Shown here: in pieces, positions 41,301 through 47,472 of the stretch | Position numbering within the stretch: the stretch's first letter is position 1 | Layout: every line of letters starts with the position of its first letter | Assembly (NCBI GenBank): GCA_950022655.1 | Contig: OX465579.1 | Coordinates: 135,231,118-135,295,117, forward strand | Reading direction: 5' to 3' | DNA: 64,000 bases | Origin: Alentia gelatinosa | Lineage: Eukaryota > Annelida > Polychaeta > Phyllodocida > Polynoidae | Notes under the pieces: model-generated | Told to the model about the DNA's origin: nothing | Database searches by the model: none | What the model saw: the letters and a program-made list of their open reading frames with translations, nothing else | Made by a program: the position numbers and the translations under genes

Positions 41301-43510
41301 GCACCTTTATCTTCATTAGCAGGAGCTGCAACAGCAGCTGCAGCTACAGCTACTCATGTGAATAAAAAAGTACAGAAAATATTAGCCAGATGTGATGCTG
41401 ATAGATCTCTTGACTCTGCGCTGATGCTGATAGATCTCTTGATTCAACTGTTGTAAAAAAAAGAAATTAGATAGAAATATTCCCAATGATTCGGTGTTAG
41501 GCTGGGATCTTTCTTTTAGTAATAAAATCAATCACAAGACTTTTTTACCGACATGTTTTGGACAATATTTCAGTCCTTCATCAGGGTGTTGTAAAAATAG
41601 TTGACCGTCAGACTTTACGATGGGGGTAGGCTTCACAAGTATTTGTAGATAAGACAGAAAAAATGATCCGTAGACTTTTCTTCCGAAATAATAAATAATA
41701 AACCTCTTTGTAATTGTAATTTGCTGGGGTCAAAAATTTGAAGCGAATACTCAGTCCCAATACAATCTCCTAATCAGCAATATATAAACTTGAATAACAA
41801 AATTATCAAACAAAAATAATTTCATTTAGAGATTAACAAAATAGATGACGTTTTCATATCAGGACACTTGAGATGGAGAACTGTATTTCATATATTGTCT
41901 AGTCTGTACAAGATGTATTTAGCAATGCGTGTATAGAGGGGCCATTTGTGAACATAGCGTATGACAAATGTAGGATCAAATTTTAAGTGGTCATAAACTG
42001 GCAAAACAGTTAGTGCAATTATCTCATCCCGGTATTTTTCTCCATAGGTTTAACATTAGGAACTCGTACTCCACGGCCGTGAGGTTCGTGAACCCAATAC
42101 TCAATGGCTAATTTGGTAATTCATTTCATCAATAAATAATGTTATACAGAGTGAGATAATTATATAGAACGTCCTGACCATGCTGTACAAGTCACAGAAT
42201 GAGATGCTAATTTACCGTTTGTACGGACTGAGGCGTTTACGCCGAGTTCCGTACAAACGGTAAATTAGCATCAAGTTCTGTGACTTGTACAAGCATGGTT
42301 GGACGTTATATATTTATCATATACCCGAAATTAAAAAAGAAATCAATTTCATTTTTCTTTACAACCAAAATTTTAATAAATGTGTATGGCTAGGTGGTCC
42401 TTATTTTAGTGTACGGACCAGTGGTCGGTACAGTATTTTTACATCATATGCCAAAACGGTGCGTATTTACAGTATATACGACATGGGTATATAGTAAAAT
42501 CAGAAACCCACTCGAAGAAAATAACTTGGTCTGCACTCCACCTCGTTTGACCACAGAGTAATTCACTCAGCTTCACTTCGTGAACTACTCTGCAGTCAAA
42601 CTCGGTGGAGTACGGACCAAGCTATTTTCATCTCATACCAAATGAGTAGAATGTAATGTTTTGTCTAGTTTGACCTAACCCTATTGGTGAAATAGCCCAA
42701 TTCATATTTACTTTATCTATGTAAGAAAGTTTTTTCCCAAAAATACGTAGGTTTCATAATGTCAAATCTAACTTTGAAGAATGTATATCATGATGTTGTA
42801 ATATCGTAAAACTGGATGAGTTTCAATCTTGGCCACCGTATTCCACGACTGGAGTTTGGCAAAGTGACTTCATGAGGCGAAGCCGAGTGAAGTCCGGAGC
42901 CAAAACTTCAGGAGTGGAATGCGGTGGCCAAGATAAAAACGAATCAGGTTTTGATTTTATCCTACCCTATCTCCTCGATTTTGGAATATTACGTGATAAT
43001 AATGCTGTATGCCACTAGTGGCATATAAAACTCTGTATGCCAGTCAGCGTGGCATACGAAAACCCAATGTTAAGCCTATGGGATTTTATATTAGGGGTAG
43101 GATAATAATATAATCTCTGAACCAGAACCTAGAAAGGTAACTCCCTTCTTATATTGTTATGGTTGCATTTTAAAATACTTTCAGGACACCATATTCAATT
43201 TCCAGGAAAATTACATGGGTCTTGAAATAAAATCACTGGCTACAGATCAACACACCTCTTCATCCCCAGTTACCTGTCTGGACATGACACCAGTAAGCAG
43301 GAATAAACTACCAGTAATGGCTGTCACTGAGAATCTGCTTAATATACATCACATCGCTATTTCTTTTTGTAATTTGTTCTAATATTTACCTCCAGTAGAC
43401 GATCCTTCATCCTCATCTTTGATATCCAAAACTTTATCTATTCGAGACTGAGCTGTCTTCAGAGCATTTGTTGCAAAAGATGAGAACGAAGAGGAATCCC
43501 ACCAACTCAT
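11347..43510 (-). CDS. TMF1: TMF1, Golgi coiled-coil protein (TATA element modulatory factor), complete coding gene
   Basis: Twenty-one exons join with consistent phases into 1388 codons including TGA 11347-11349. The product starts MSWWDSSSFSSFA..., the conserved TMF1 N-terminus, and ends IEELLKRVR. Exon 2 (677 codons) is an acidic Ser/Glu-rich region. From about residue 737 on the protein is almost continuous coiled coil. It includes the 'TMF DNA-binding' block (EGEKLSKQQLQSNNIIKKLRAKEKD, about residues 850-875), the block TRPLLRQIENLQ (about 1059-1070), and the C-terminal 'TATA-binding' block (TLVENLQSQLKMKEGEIAQLQ through MYGEKVEEADEL, about 1277-1360), which in the known family binds Rab6. 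Known role: a golgin-type tether at the Golgi; earlier described as a transcription and androgen-receptor cofactor. Vertebrate TMF1 is about 1090 residues, so this protein is longer, mainly in exon 2. An in-phase N-terminal extension and two optional exons are listed separately. Confidence 0.93.
11524..11694. mobile_element. Pogo/Tigger-like MITE
   Basis: Termini CAGTAAAACTCCGCTT and TTAAGCGGGGCTTTACTG are inverted repeats of the type CAGTNNAACCCCGCTTA typical of pogo-like transposons. About 170 bp, no coding capacity. In the last TMF1 intron. Confidence 0.65.
11862..11972 (-). CDS. TMF1: TMF1 exon 20
   Basis: 111 bases, phase 0-0, acceptor TTCTCCAG|G, donor GCACAG|GTAAGT; encodes LDSRYNALLQMYGEKVEEAD, the most conserved part of the Rab6-binding end. 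Confidence 0.95.
12040..12450 (+). repeat. Partial copy of the dispersed inverted-repeat element family
   Basis: Shares with the copies at 23360 and 28590 the block GAAATATTGGCCTT, the block CAAAGACTTGAGCAAGTC and the block GACCTGTGACT followed by a C run. Intronic, noncoding. Confidence 0.6.
12945..13070 (-). CDS. TMF1: TMF1 exon 19
   Basis: 126 bases, phase 0-0, acceptor TTTTGCAG|A, donor ACGGG|GTGAGT; encodes NEITELERTREAMARELVNL. Confidence 0.93.
13611..13763 (-). CDS. TMF1: TMF1 exon 18, start of C-terminal block
   Basis: 153 bases, phase 0-0, acceptor CCAACAG|G, donor TTACAG|GTAGGC; encodes GNKSNLYETLRHTGAATLVE then NLQSQLKMKEGEI. Confidence 0.94.
13764..15819. other. TMF1 intron without recognised content
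   Basis: About 2 kb of AT-rich sequence. No repeat family found elsewhere in the window, no coding exon and no clear RNA were noticed. Confidence 0.5.
15820..15930 (-). CDS. TMF1: TMF1 exon 17, Ser/Pro-rich linker
   Basis: 111 bases, phase 0-0, acceptor CTCTTCCAG|G, donor ACCCAG|GTGAGA; encodes TPSPRSTSQDESLSG, a break in the coiled coil at the place where vertebrate TMF1 also has a Ser-rich linker. Confidence 0.9.
16350..16442 (-). CDS. TMF1: TMF1 exon 16
   Basis: 93 bases, phase 0-0, acceptor TCCCACAG|C, donor GACAAG|GTGAAC; encodes LMLENQFEMEKMRVDAERKK, the family LNSQLEMERMKVEQERKK block. Confidence 0.92.
16767..16836 (-). CDS. TMF1: TMF1 exon 15
   Basis: 70 bases, acceptor TTTTTTCAG|T, donor GAAAAG|GTAAGT; encodes TDFNKQISELKKEK. 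Confidence 0.9.
17315..17507 (-). CDS. TMF1: TMF1 exon 14
   Basis: 193 bases, acceptor ATCCTCAG|A, donor AACAG|GTACTT; Ala/Glu/Leu-rich coiled coil with LQAQLEVEKTKVLVLED. Confidence 0.9.
17861..18349. mobile_element. Pogo-like MITE with internal nested terminus
   Basis: Left end TACCGTAAAACCCCGCTTAT and right end ATGCGGGGTTTTACGGTA are inverted; a second copy of the left end (ACAGTAAAACCC...TTATAAGCCGACCCC) begins at about 17905 and a third related end with AACCCTGGTTATAAGCCG lies near 18247, so the element has internal duplications. Runs of C follow the repeated AAGCCGA. Intronic. Confidence 0.62.
18495..18651 (-). CDS. TMF1: TMF1 exon 13
   Basis: 157 bases, acceptor TTTCAAG|C (AAG type), donor CTCC|GTAAGT; encodes RNQDLTQSVTSATRPLLRQI, nearly identical to the family block. 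Confidence 0.94.
19141..19233 (-). CDS. TMF1: TMF1 exon 12
   Basis: 93 bases, phase 0-0, acceptor GTTGGCAG|A, donor CAGCAG|GTAGGT; encodes REDVLRQEISDVQQ, matching the family motif REDYLRHEIGELQQ. Confidence 0.92.
19325..19980 (+). mobile_element. Two-part copy of the TTAGCAGGTGGACG inverted-repeat element
   Basis: The leading block (GAGCTATGTGTGCATTTT...GGCCTTTGAAAGGCCAAA) occurs twice, at about 19330 and 19462. The second is followed by the left terminus TTAGCAGGTGGACGCATT at 19504 and the right terminus CGTCCACCTGCTAATAA at 19966-19982. Between them lies the CAGTCTT minisatellite (19680-19870). No transposase. Confidence 0.65.
19680..19870 (+). repeat. ACAGTCTTNTA minisatellite inside the element
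   Basis: Imperfect 10-12 bp units (AACAGTCTTACA, ATCAGTCTTTTA). Same unit as 23905-24750 and, reversed, 2583-2740. Confidence 0.85.
20257..20413 (-). CDS. TMF1: TMF1 exon 11
   Basis: 157 bases, acceptor TTTGACAG|G, donor ACACAG|GTAAGC; encodes ELHKANAAAASETATAKLSV and further coiled coil. Confidence 0.92.
21075..21139 (-). CDS. TMF1: TMF1 exon 10
   Basis: 65 bases, acceptor CTTTCCAG|C, donor TACAA|GTAAGT; encodes LELEDMQEKSRGLQVALDNS, matching the family block ending QAALDSAYK. Confidence 0.9.
21408..21469 (-). CDS. TMF1: TMF1 exon 9
   Basis: 62 bases, acceptor TTTTACAG|A, donor GAGG|GTATGA; encodes EAIGQQNVAVKKQEAELSQL. Confidence 0.88.
21863..21948 (-). CDS. TMF1: TMF1 exon 8
   Basis: 86 bases, acceptor GTCGTAG|G, donor AATAG|GTAAAC. 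Encodes QKLDQQTEELNHLRMVLDAK, heptad-patterned. Confidence 0.9.
22695..22865 (-). CDS. TMF1: TMF1 exon 7, 'TMF DNA-binding' block
   Basis: 171 bases, acceptor TTTCCAG|G, donor CACAA|GTCAGT (the nearby GTATGC donor would break the frame to exon 8). Encodes LLDEGEKLSKQQLQSNNI and IKKLRAKEKD, the most conserved TMF1 motif. Confidence 0.93.
23360..23870 (+). repeat. Copy of the dispersed inverted-repeat element, left part
   Basis: Carries GAGCTAAGTGTGCATTTC, the terminus TTAGCAGGTGGACGCATT at 23419 and the downstream unique blocks; it runs into the large minisatellite at 23905. Confidence 0.65.
23905..24750 (+). repeat. Large AACAGTCTTGC minisatellite (about 0.85 kb)
   Basis: About 75 imperfect units of 10-12 bp (AACAGTCTTGC, AACAGTCTTAC, ATCAGCCTTAC). 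All six frames give repetitive open frames (for example CNSLATVLQQS); these are by-products of a unit length near a multiple of three and are not genes. Intron between TMF1 exons 7 and 6. Confidence 0.93.
25960..26710. mobile_element. Possible inverted-repeat element around TTCTCGGGAGCGG
   Basis: GTATTCTCGGGAGCGG at 25965 and its reverse complement CCGCTCCCGAGAATAA at 26551 face each other, and both sides carry further similar GC-rich blocks (GCGGTGCAGTGT). Ends and class not defined. Confidence 0.35.
26980..27590 (+). repeat. Copy of the dispersed inverted-repeat element, right part
   Basis: Matches 6330-6911 in the same orientation, including the tail GGCTATAGCCATAACCTAA and the right terminus (here GTTCACCTGCTAAT). 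Confidence 0.65.
27677..27732 (-). CDS. TMF1: TMF1 exon 6
   Basis: 56 bases, acceptor ATTTTCAG|G, donor AAGAA|GTAGGT. Encodes ERDALKKQLTESQSDLTK; the donor must be used because the next in-frame codon is TAG. Confidence 0.88.
28462..28579 (-). CDS. TMF1: TMF1 exon 5
   Basis: 118 bases, acceptor CATTCCAG|T, donor AAAG|GTGAGG. Encodes coiled coil with TDEFTGRISDFEQRLQ, close to the family segment DEFTQRIAEAEKKVQ. Confidence 0.9.
28590..29170 (+). repeat. Copy of the dispersed inverted-repeat element, left part
   Basis: Carries GCTATGTGTGCATTTC, a mutated terminus TTAGCGGGTGGATACACTT, and the same downstream blocks as 23360. It includes a short telomere-like CCTAACCCTA doublet. Confidence 0.62.
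29573..29676 (-). CDS. TMF1: TMF1 exon 4, start of coiled coil
   Basis: 104 bases, acceptor GATTCAG|A, donor AAAAA|GTAAGT, phase 0 in and 2 out. Encodes KLAEMAEVLEAREKKLVELS, matching the first TMF1 coiled-coil helix. Confidence 0.9.
30744..30777. repeat. Perfect 14-bp stem hairpin
   Basis: GTTTCTGTGTGGCT and its exact reverse complement flank the loop GAGATG. The stem is too short to be an ordinary microRNA precursor. Confidence 0.65.
31623..31652. repeat. Perfect 11-bp stem hairpin
   Basis: GACAGCAACCC and GGGTTGCTGTC are separated by eight bases. Intronic. Confidence 0.6.
33204..33239 (-). CDS. TMF1: Possible TMF1 micro-exon (36 bases)
   Basis: Twelve codons (TEDNNSSCDPIQ) end at a strong donor CCAG|GTAAGA and keep phase 0-0. 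The acceptor (ACCCGAAG) has a poor pyrimidine tract, which lowers confidence. Confidence 0.42.
33240..38978. other. TMF1 intron sequence with one possible exon
   Basis: AT-rich, apparently unique DNA. Only the possible exon at 36409-36579 stands out. Small open frames here (for example 34332-34529, 38557-38865) have no splice or composition support. Confidence 0.45.
36409..36579 (-). CDS. TMF1: Possible optional TMF1 exon (171 bases)
   Basis: Acceptor CCCACACAG|GAC at 36580/36579 opens a 57-codon frame (DKWSSEEASTSAS... PPSDLQE) that enters and leaves in phase 0, matching the 0-0 junction between exons 3 and 4. Its Ser/Glu bias fits TMF1. The donor (GAG|GTTCGC) is weak; a second in-phase option is TGG|GTTAAG. 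Could be a chance frame. Confidence 0.38.
38979..39034 (-). CDS. TMF1: TMF1 exon 3
   Basis: 56 bases, acceptor CTTATAG|G, donor AAAG|GTAAGT, enters phase 1 and leaves phase 0; encodes GDAEEKGSNNPLETQTLLK. Confidence 0.82.
39295..41325 (-). CDS. TMF1: TMF1 exon 2, long acidic low-complexity exon
   Basis: 2031 bases, no stop in frame; acceptor TTGCAG|CT at 41326/41325 and donor AAAAAG|GTGAAT at 39295/39294. A second in-phase acceptor (CTGCAG) lies 12 bases upstream. Encodes GDFWASYLGSD near its start, then Ser/Glu/Asp/Thr-rich sequence with few hydrophobics. The upstream reading is open beyond the first GTG; the exon is not an independent gene. Confidence 0.9.
41541..41598 (-). ncRNA. Decayed type I hammerhead ribozyme motif
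   Basis: On the minus strand the order is: T-rich strand and ACC (stem I, 5' side), CTGATGA core at 41584-41578, stem II AGGAC/GTCC with loop TGAAATATT, then AAAA where the core GAAA is expected, a very short stem III (ACATGT), C17, and GGTAAAAA (stem I, 3' side). Such hammerheads with a tiny stem III are known from Penelope-like elements and retrozymes. The G of GAAA (the general-base G12) is replaced by A, so self-cleavage should be lost. No Penelope reverse transcriptase was found beside it. Confidence 0.62.
42161..42496 (+). mobile_element. Palindromic element P1 (hairpin plus tail), copy 1
   Basis: Arms of about 75 bp: 42161-42235 pairs with 42238-42312 (for example ACAAGTCACAGAA with TTCTGTGACTTGT, and TTTACCGTTTGTACGGA with its complement). 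The apex is GGCGT-TT-ACGCC. A 180-bp tail follows and ends at GGGTATATAGTAA. A second copy at 45776-46113 shares the whole unit, which defines its borders. It lies in TMF1 intron 1. The tail contains a 69-codon frame, treated under findings. Confidence 0.8.
42517..42629. repeat. Palindrome P2
   Basis: Arms of about 50 bp: GAAAATAACTTGGTC at 42517 pairs with GACCAAGCTATTTTC ending at 42629; ACTCCACCTCGTTTGAC pairs with GTCAAACTCGGTGGAGT except for TC facing TC (GA facing GA on the other strand). The apex TTCAC-TTC-GTGAA at 42572-42584 is a C-GAA-G triloop on the minus strand. Confidence 0.8.
42811..42957. repeat. Palindrome P3
   Basis: Arms of about 70 bp. CAATCTTGGCCACCG pairs with CGGTGGCCAAGAT; GACTTCA pairs with TGAAGTC. 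GA faces GA at three places (CACGACTG/CAGGAGTG, ATGAGTTT/AAACGAAT, TGAGGC/GCCGAG). The apex GGC-GAA-GCC lies at 42876-42884. TMF1 intron 1. Confidence 0.82.
43390..43510 (-). CDS. TMF1: TMF1 first conserved coding exon
   Basis: ATG at 43508-43510, donor GGAG|GTAAAT at 43390/43389, phase 1. Encodes MSWWDSSSFSSFATNALKTA, which aligns with the invariant TMF1 start. The exon itself begins at 43518: TTTTCTTCACACAG precedes CTACAAGT and the ATG, so an upstream exon must exist. Confidence 0.92.
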
Positions 43511-43518
43511 ACTTGTAG

Positions 43519-45194
43519 CTGTGTGAAGAAAATGGACAGATTTAAGAACAAGAATCTATTAAAGACAATTGTAACTCACATTCAAGTCCTGTAGTATAAG
43601 GGGTGAGAAGAATTTTCGTTAACACTTTGTGTAATTATATTGTGTAATAGTCAACTCATTCTTGGGAAGACCCAGAAACCCAACAAAGTCGCTTTTATAA
43701 ATATAAGCTTATATTCCTAAGTACAGGGATGTCAGCAGCCCTTGAAGAAAATCTCGGACAACATCTCCCCTTCCCCTCCTGGACTGTAGTATGTCCCGTT
43801 GTCACCAGGGCCATGGTTGGATGTGGTTCTAGACAGACTTCTCCCCTCCTGGACTTCGATGAACAAGTTCACTGGGAACTCAAAAACAATAAAAACTGTG
43901 TCCCTTGGTGAGAAGGACTGGTACTACAGTGTATTTGCTGTCCAACCAGAACCCTATATCTTATGCCCTACTGTATCATACCAAATATCTGCATGGGGGA
44001 GAATAGTATGAAGCTGGTTCCTGGTGTTAGCTGTGCATTTAAAGTGGTTTGTACGGTAACTTCCCAATGGTTTCAGGGATTTTCAGAGATTCTCATCCAT
44101 GTACTATATATTGGCAGCATGTCAGTAAGAATGCACACATTTACAGGGAAGTTGGGTATATGGGGTTCCAGAAATAATATGGAGTTCAAGAGGTCCGGCA
44201 ATAATGGCACACTACTTAAATCCCTCAACAAAATTCAATAAGGGGATGATATACAGAATATCAATGAAGCCTTTAAGGATAGGTGTGTGCAGTTGAGCTA
44301 CCCCCTTAAGGACAGGTGCTGGTGGTTCTATGTCTCACTAGGAGAGGGACACATTTATCGTCATAATTCATACTCATGTAATCATGTGGTACCATACACA
44401 ACCCTACATATTTTTTTCTTTTAAATAGATATACTAAATATGATGTCATATCTACATTCAGTGAAGATATAATGAATATTGCTTTAACTTAAAATTATAA
44501 AAAAAAATGAATCCCTGATTTCAAGTAAAGAATCAACGACGAACGGAATATGTTTTAACAGTTTCAAAAAATTACAAGATTACTCTATATATGTTAAACA
44601 ATGATAGACATGGGGCACTGGTTAATGAACCGATGTATAATTGGGAACGGAATATGCTTTGAAGTGTAACAGCTCTCATCATATCATCTCCATGAAATGA
44701 GTAGGTCCAACTATGTGTACATCGTACTGTTTTCTGGAGATCATTTGAAATTGTGAAGCCACATCCATACAATAGGCATTACTGACAGTAAGACCAGAGC
44801 CCCTCAGGCTCACATTCAATAGCAATGAAAATAAGAAGTAACCACCACAACAGTCATTTAGGGCTTCCTTCCAAAAAATATTTTGAAGAAAGTCAGTATG
44901 CAGCAATGGTTCTGTAAGGGTACAAACAAGAGTGACGGCAACTTTTAAGCATAAATTTACAAAAATGCAACACAATACAGGACACTCACTTTGGGTGGGT
45001 TTTGTGGGTGTTCATTTACATGACATTATATTCAAATATATGCTATGTTAAGTCGAAGCAGGATTTGGATGTATAGGTCCGTGGTAGAAGTGGATTACTA
45101 ACTGTATTACTAATTAGTATGAATATCAAATATGGTTTAAGTGTAGAAGCCATTGGTCTAGAACAAGTAGAAGAAGAACTAGATCTAATAATAA
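43519..45194. other. Region upstream of TMF1 exon 1, without recognised content
   Basis: 1.7 kb, probably intron. The small frames at 43729-44241 and 44572-44975 lack convincing splice sites. Nothing else seen. Confidence 0.4.
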
Positions 45195-45348
45195 GATAAA
45201 ATGTATATACCTTACTGCTACGTACTTGCGTACCGCGTTTCTTTTGATAAAAATATTACACTTGCTCTGCGAGCTCGTGGAATATTTTTATCCAAAGAAA
45301 CAAGGTATACGAGTACATCCCAGTGAGGTAATTCATTCTTATTTTATC
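45195..45348. repeat. Palindrome P4
   Basis: GATAAAAT at 45195 pairs with ATTTTATC ending at 45348; GATAAAAATATT pairs with AATATTTTTATC. The apex GCTC-TGC-GAGC at 45264-45274 is a C-GCA-G triloop on the minus strand. ATATACCT follows the right arm, as in other members. Confidence 0.75.
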
Positions 45349-45370
45349 ATATACCTTTAAATAGTTCAAA

Positions 45371-45752
45371 GACGCCTTGAGCCCGGGATGATTTGAGCCC
45401 TGGACGCCTTGAGCCTTTCTGTGGACGCCTTGAGCCTACCCTGTGGACGCCTTGAACTTACCCCGCTTTGGTGGCCTTGAGCCTCTAGTCTAGGTGGTAA
45501 AACTTTGAAAAGTGCCCTTTTACTGGTTTATAATCAGGTTTAGTGTACGGGGCTGAGATGTCTGCCTCCAGAGAGATGCTGGTTTATAATCATACATATA
45601 CTCAACCCTAACCCTTACTCAACCCTTTTCTGACCCTAACCCGCCAATCGGAACTAAAATGGAGTAGGCTCAAGGCGTCCACGGGGCAGGCTCAAGGCGT
45701 CAACGTTTTTGCGCTGACAGCAGGCTCAAACAGTAAAAGGCTCAAGGCGTCC
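45371..45752. repeat. GGACGCCTTGAGCC repeats, direct then inverted
   Basis: At least four copies of GGACGCCTTGAGCC, some degenerate, run forward from 45371 to 45484. At least three copies of the reverse complement GGCTCAAGGCGTCC run from 45666 to 45752. The centre (45485-45660) holds neither. The layout is a large inverted array of a 14-15 bp unit. Confidence 0.75.
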
Positions 45753-45775
45753 AATTCCCCCTTCGGTTATAAGTA

Positions 45776-46113
45776 TTTATATAGAACGTCCTGACCTTGC
45801 TGTACAAGTCACAGAACGAGATGGTAATTTACAGTTTGTACAGAACGAGGCATTTATGCCGAGTTCCGTACAAACCGTAAATCATCATCGAGTTCTGTGA
45901 CTTGTACAAGCATGGTTGGACGTTATATATTTACTATATACCCAAAATTGAAAAAGAAAATCATTAATTTAATTTTTAACAACCGATATGTTAATAAACG
46001 TATTTGGCAAGGTGGTCCGTATTTTAGTGTACGGACCAGTGGTCCGTACAGTATTTTTACGTTATATGTCAAAACAGTACGTATTTACAGTAAATATGGC
46101 ATGGGTATATAGT
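45776..46113 (+). mobile_element. Palindromic element P1, copy 2
   Basis: Same unit as 42161-42496, at about 80-85 % identity by eye, with the hairpin at 45776-45929. GA faces GA at AACGAGAT/CATCGAGTT and AACGAGGC/GCCGAGTT. The apex GGCAT-TT-ATGCC shows a paired change from GGCGT-TT-ACGCC of copy 1. The tail again has an open frame ending MGI at GGGTATATAG. Confidence 0.8.
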
Positions 46114-46249
46114 AATTGATGAATTATATATATGGAAATGTAATAGCGTCAAAGCTGCATTCAAAATGTGCTATTCCTATATACCTATGTCCGAACAACC
46201 TATGATTACCTAACGCTACTGGTGGTGGAATAACTTTTGTTTACTGCCC

Positions 46250-46287
46250 AGGTTGACGTTTACTGCCCAGGTTGACGTTCAGAGACG
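46250..46287 (+). repeat. Tandem duplication of TTTACTGCCCAGGTTGACG
   Basis: Two exact adjacent 19-bp copies. The core TTACTGCCC recurs in the arms of palindrome P5 just to the right. Confidence 0.85.
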
Positions 46288-46334
46288 TTCGGTTTTTAGC
46301 TGGATTCAGCCAACAATTGAAGGTATATAGGAAT

Positions 46335-46479
46335 AGGGAAACCATGTACCGGTGGAAATAAGTCAAAGTTACTCTGTAAGGCTTAAATAAATTACTGCCC
46401 GCGGCTACGCCTTGGGCAGTAATCTTTCCGAGCCTTACCTAGTACTTTTGACTTATTCCCACCGGAACATAGTTTCCCT
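46335..46479. repeat. Palindrome P5
   Basis: AGGGAAACCATGT pairs with ACATAGTTTCCCT; AATAAGTCAAAGT pairs with the AC-TTTTGACTTATT side; ATTACTGCCC pairs with GGGCAGTAAT. The apex GGC-TAC-GCC at 46403-46411 is a C-GTA-G triloop on the minus strand. Outside the arms lie TATATAGGAAT and CTAGTATAT. Confidence 0.82.
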
Positions 46480-46693
46480 CTAGTATATCTGTTGACATAT
46501 TACTGGAATTCTAGCATGGAATACTCTCCAAGCACATTTTTTACTTTTTTCCCCCTTCAACTCCAATGATCCTTTGCACGCAAAAATTAGCGGAGTACCA
46601 CAAATCACTGCCAGTAAGTCATAAGTAGGTCAGTGACAGTGTGATTTTTTTTCAGTCAAGCAGAATGTGTATTCAAAGTAGGGTGGTAGTAGC

Positions 46694-46845
46694 ATACAGA
46701 AACTGGCTCACTGTCTTTGTACTTCATATATATGTGGTAAAATTATTGATCAGGTACATCCCGATGCCGAAGGCAGAGGGATGTATCTGATTAATAATTT
46801 TACCAAGTATTTTGACGTACTAAGACAGTCAGCCCGTTTTCGTAT
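46694..46845. repeat. Palindrome P6
   Basis: TGGTAAAATTATT pairs with AATAATTTTACC; TACATCCC pairs with GGGATGTA. Between them a symmetric GAT/AGA internal loop is followed by the apex GCC-GAA-GGC at 46766-46774. Outer arms AAACTGGCT and AGCCCGTTT also pair. Confidence 0.82.
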
Positions 46846-46848
46846 TAT

Positions 46849-46947
46849 AGAGAAACAGGCTTACTGTCTCCGTACGGATTAAATATGCAGTAAAATCTGA
46901 TTTTACCAAGTATTTTATCCGTACGGAGACAGTCAGCCTGTATCTCT
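46849..46947. repeat. Palindrome P7
   Basis: ACTGTCTCCGTACGGAT pairs with ATCCGTACGGAGACAGT; GTAAAA pairs with TTTTAC at the centre. It shares arms with P6 (ACAGGCT, ACTGTCT, TTTTACCAAGTATTTT) and looks like a P6 relative that lost the GC-rich apex. Confidence 0.78.
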
Positions 46948-47141
46948 ATTATTGTATACCTCAAAATATCCAATTTTTAACCTTGCTTCTGGGTGAGTTT
47001 TTGGTTTCGCCGCCGTACATGCCCCATACGCCACATACATACCCCGTACGTCACCTAGATGTCATACAGATTTAAATACGACATGGGTAGCAGCGGGCCG
47101 TATGTATAGGATATACTACCACAGGTATAAAATAATAATAT

Positions 47142-47226
47142 TACTATACACCTATGGCCGAACATGTATGAAATACTGCCCGCTGCTAGGGGTGTAGTAT
47201 AAATAATGTTCGCGCCCGCTGTGACA
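47142..47226 (-). repeat. Copy of the GCACCCCTAGCAGCGGGTAGT module
   Basis: The reverse complement matches 54742-54826 and 63730-63813: GAACATT, then ACACCCCTAGCAGCGGGC, then AGTATTTCAT, TGTTCGGCCATAGGT and TATAGTAAT. The module ends in the TATATAGTAAT sequence that borders the palindromes. Confidence 0.72.
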
Positions 47227-47305
47227 ACGGGCCGTAGTGAATTGCAGTAGTCTTTATGCTCTTTGTAAAGTTAATAAAAGGGTGTTTGAAACGATTGGGA
47301 GGTGT

Positions 47306-47470
47306 ATAGTAATAAGAAAACGTAGTGACTGAGCCTGTACGGTGTCCGTTCTCGGTCATTTGATGAAAAAATACGGCCCTCCCACCTGCGGTGTCGGGCC
47401 GTATTTCTACCATCAAATGACCTCGAATGGCCATCCGTACGGGCTCAGTAACCACGTTTTCTCATAATAT
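47306..47470. repeat. Palindrome P8, copy 1 (family shared with 54472 and 54805)
   Basis: ACTGAGCC pairs with GGGCTCAGT; TCATTTGATG pairs with CATCAAATGA; AATACGGCCC pairs with GGGCCGTATT. The apex CACC-TGC-GGTG at 47383-47393 is a C-GCA-G triloop on the minus strand, and TC faces TC (GA/GA on the minus strand) next to TCATTTGATG. Read on the minus strand it is the same unit as the two right-hand copies. Confidence 0.84.
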
Positions 47471-47472
47471 AG

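Noticed and set aside
39483..41456. Plus-strand frames of 86-158 codons
   Set aside because: Shadows of TMF1 exon 2; the minus strand has the coherent splice sites and protein.
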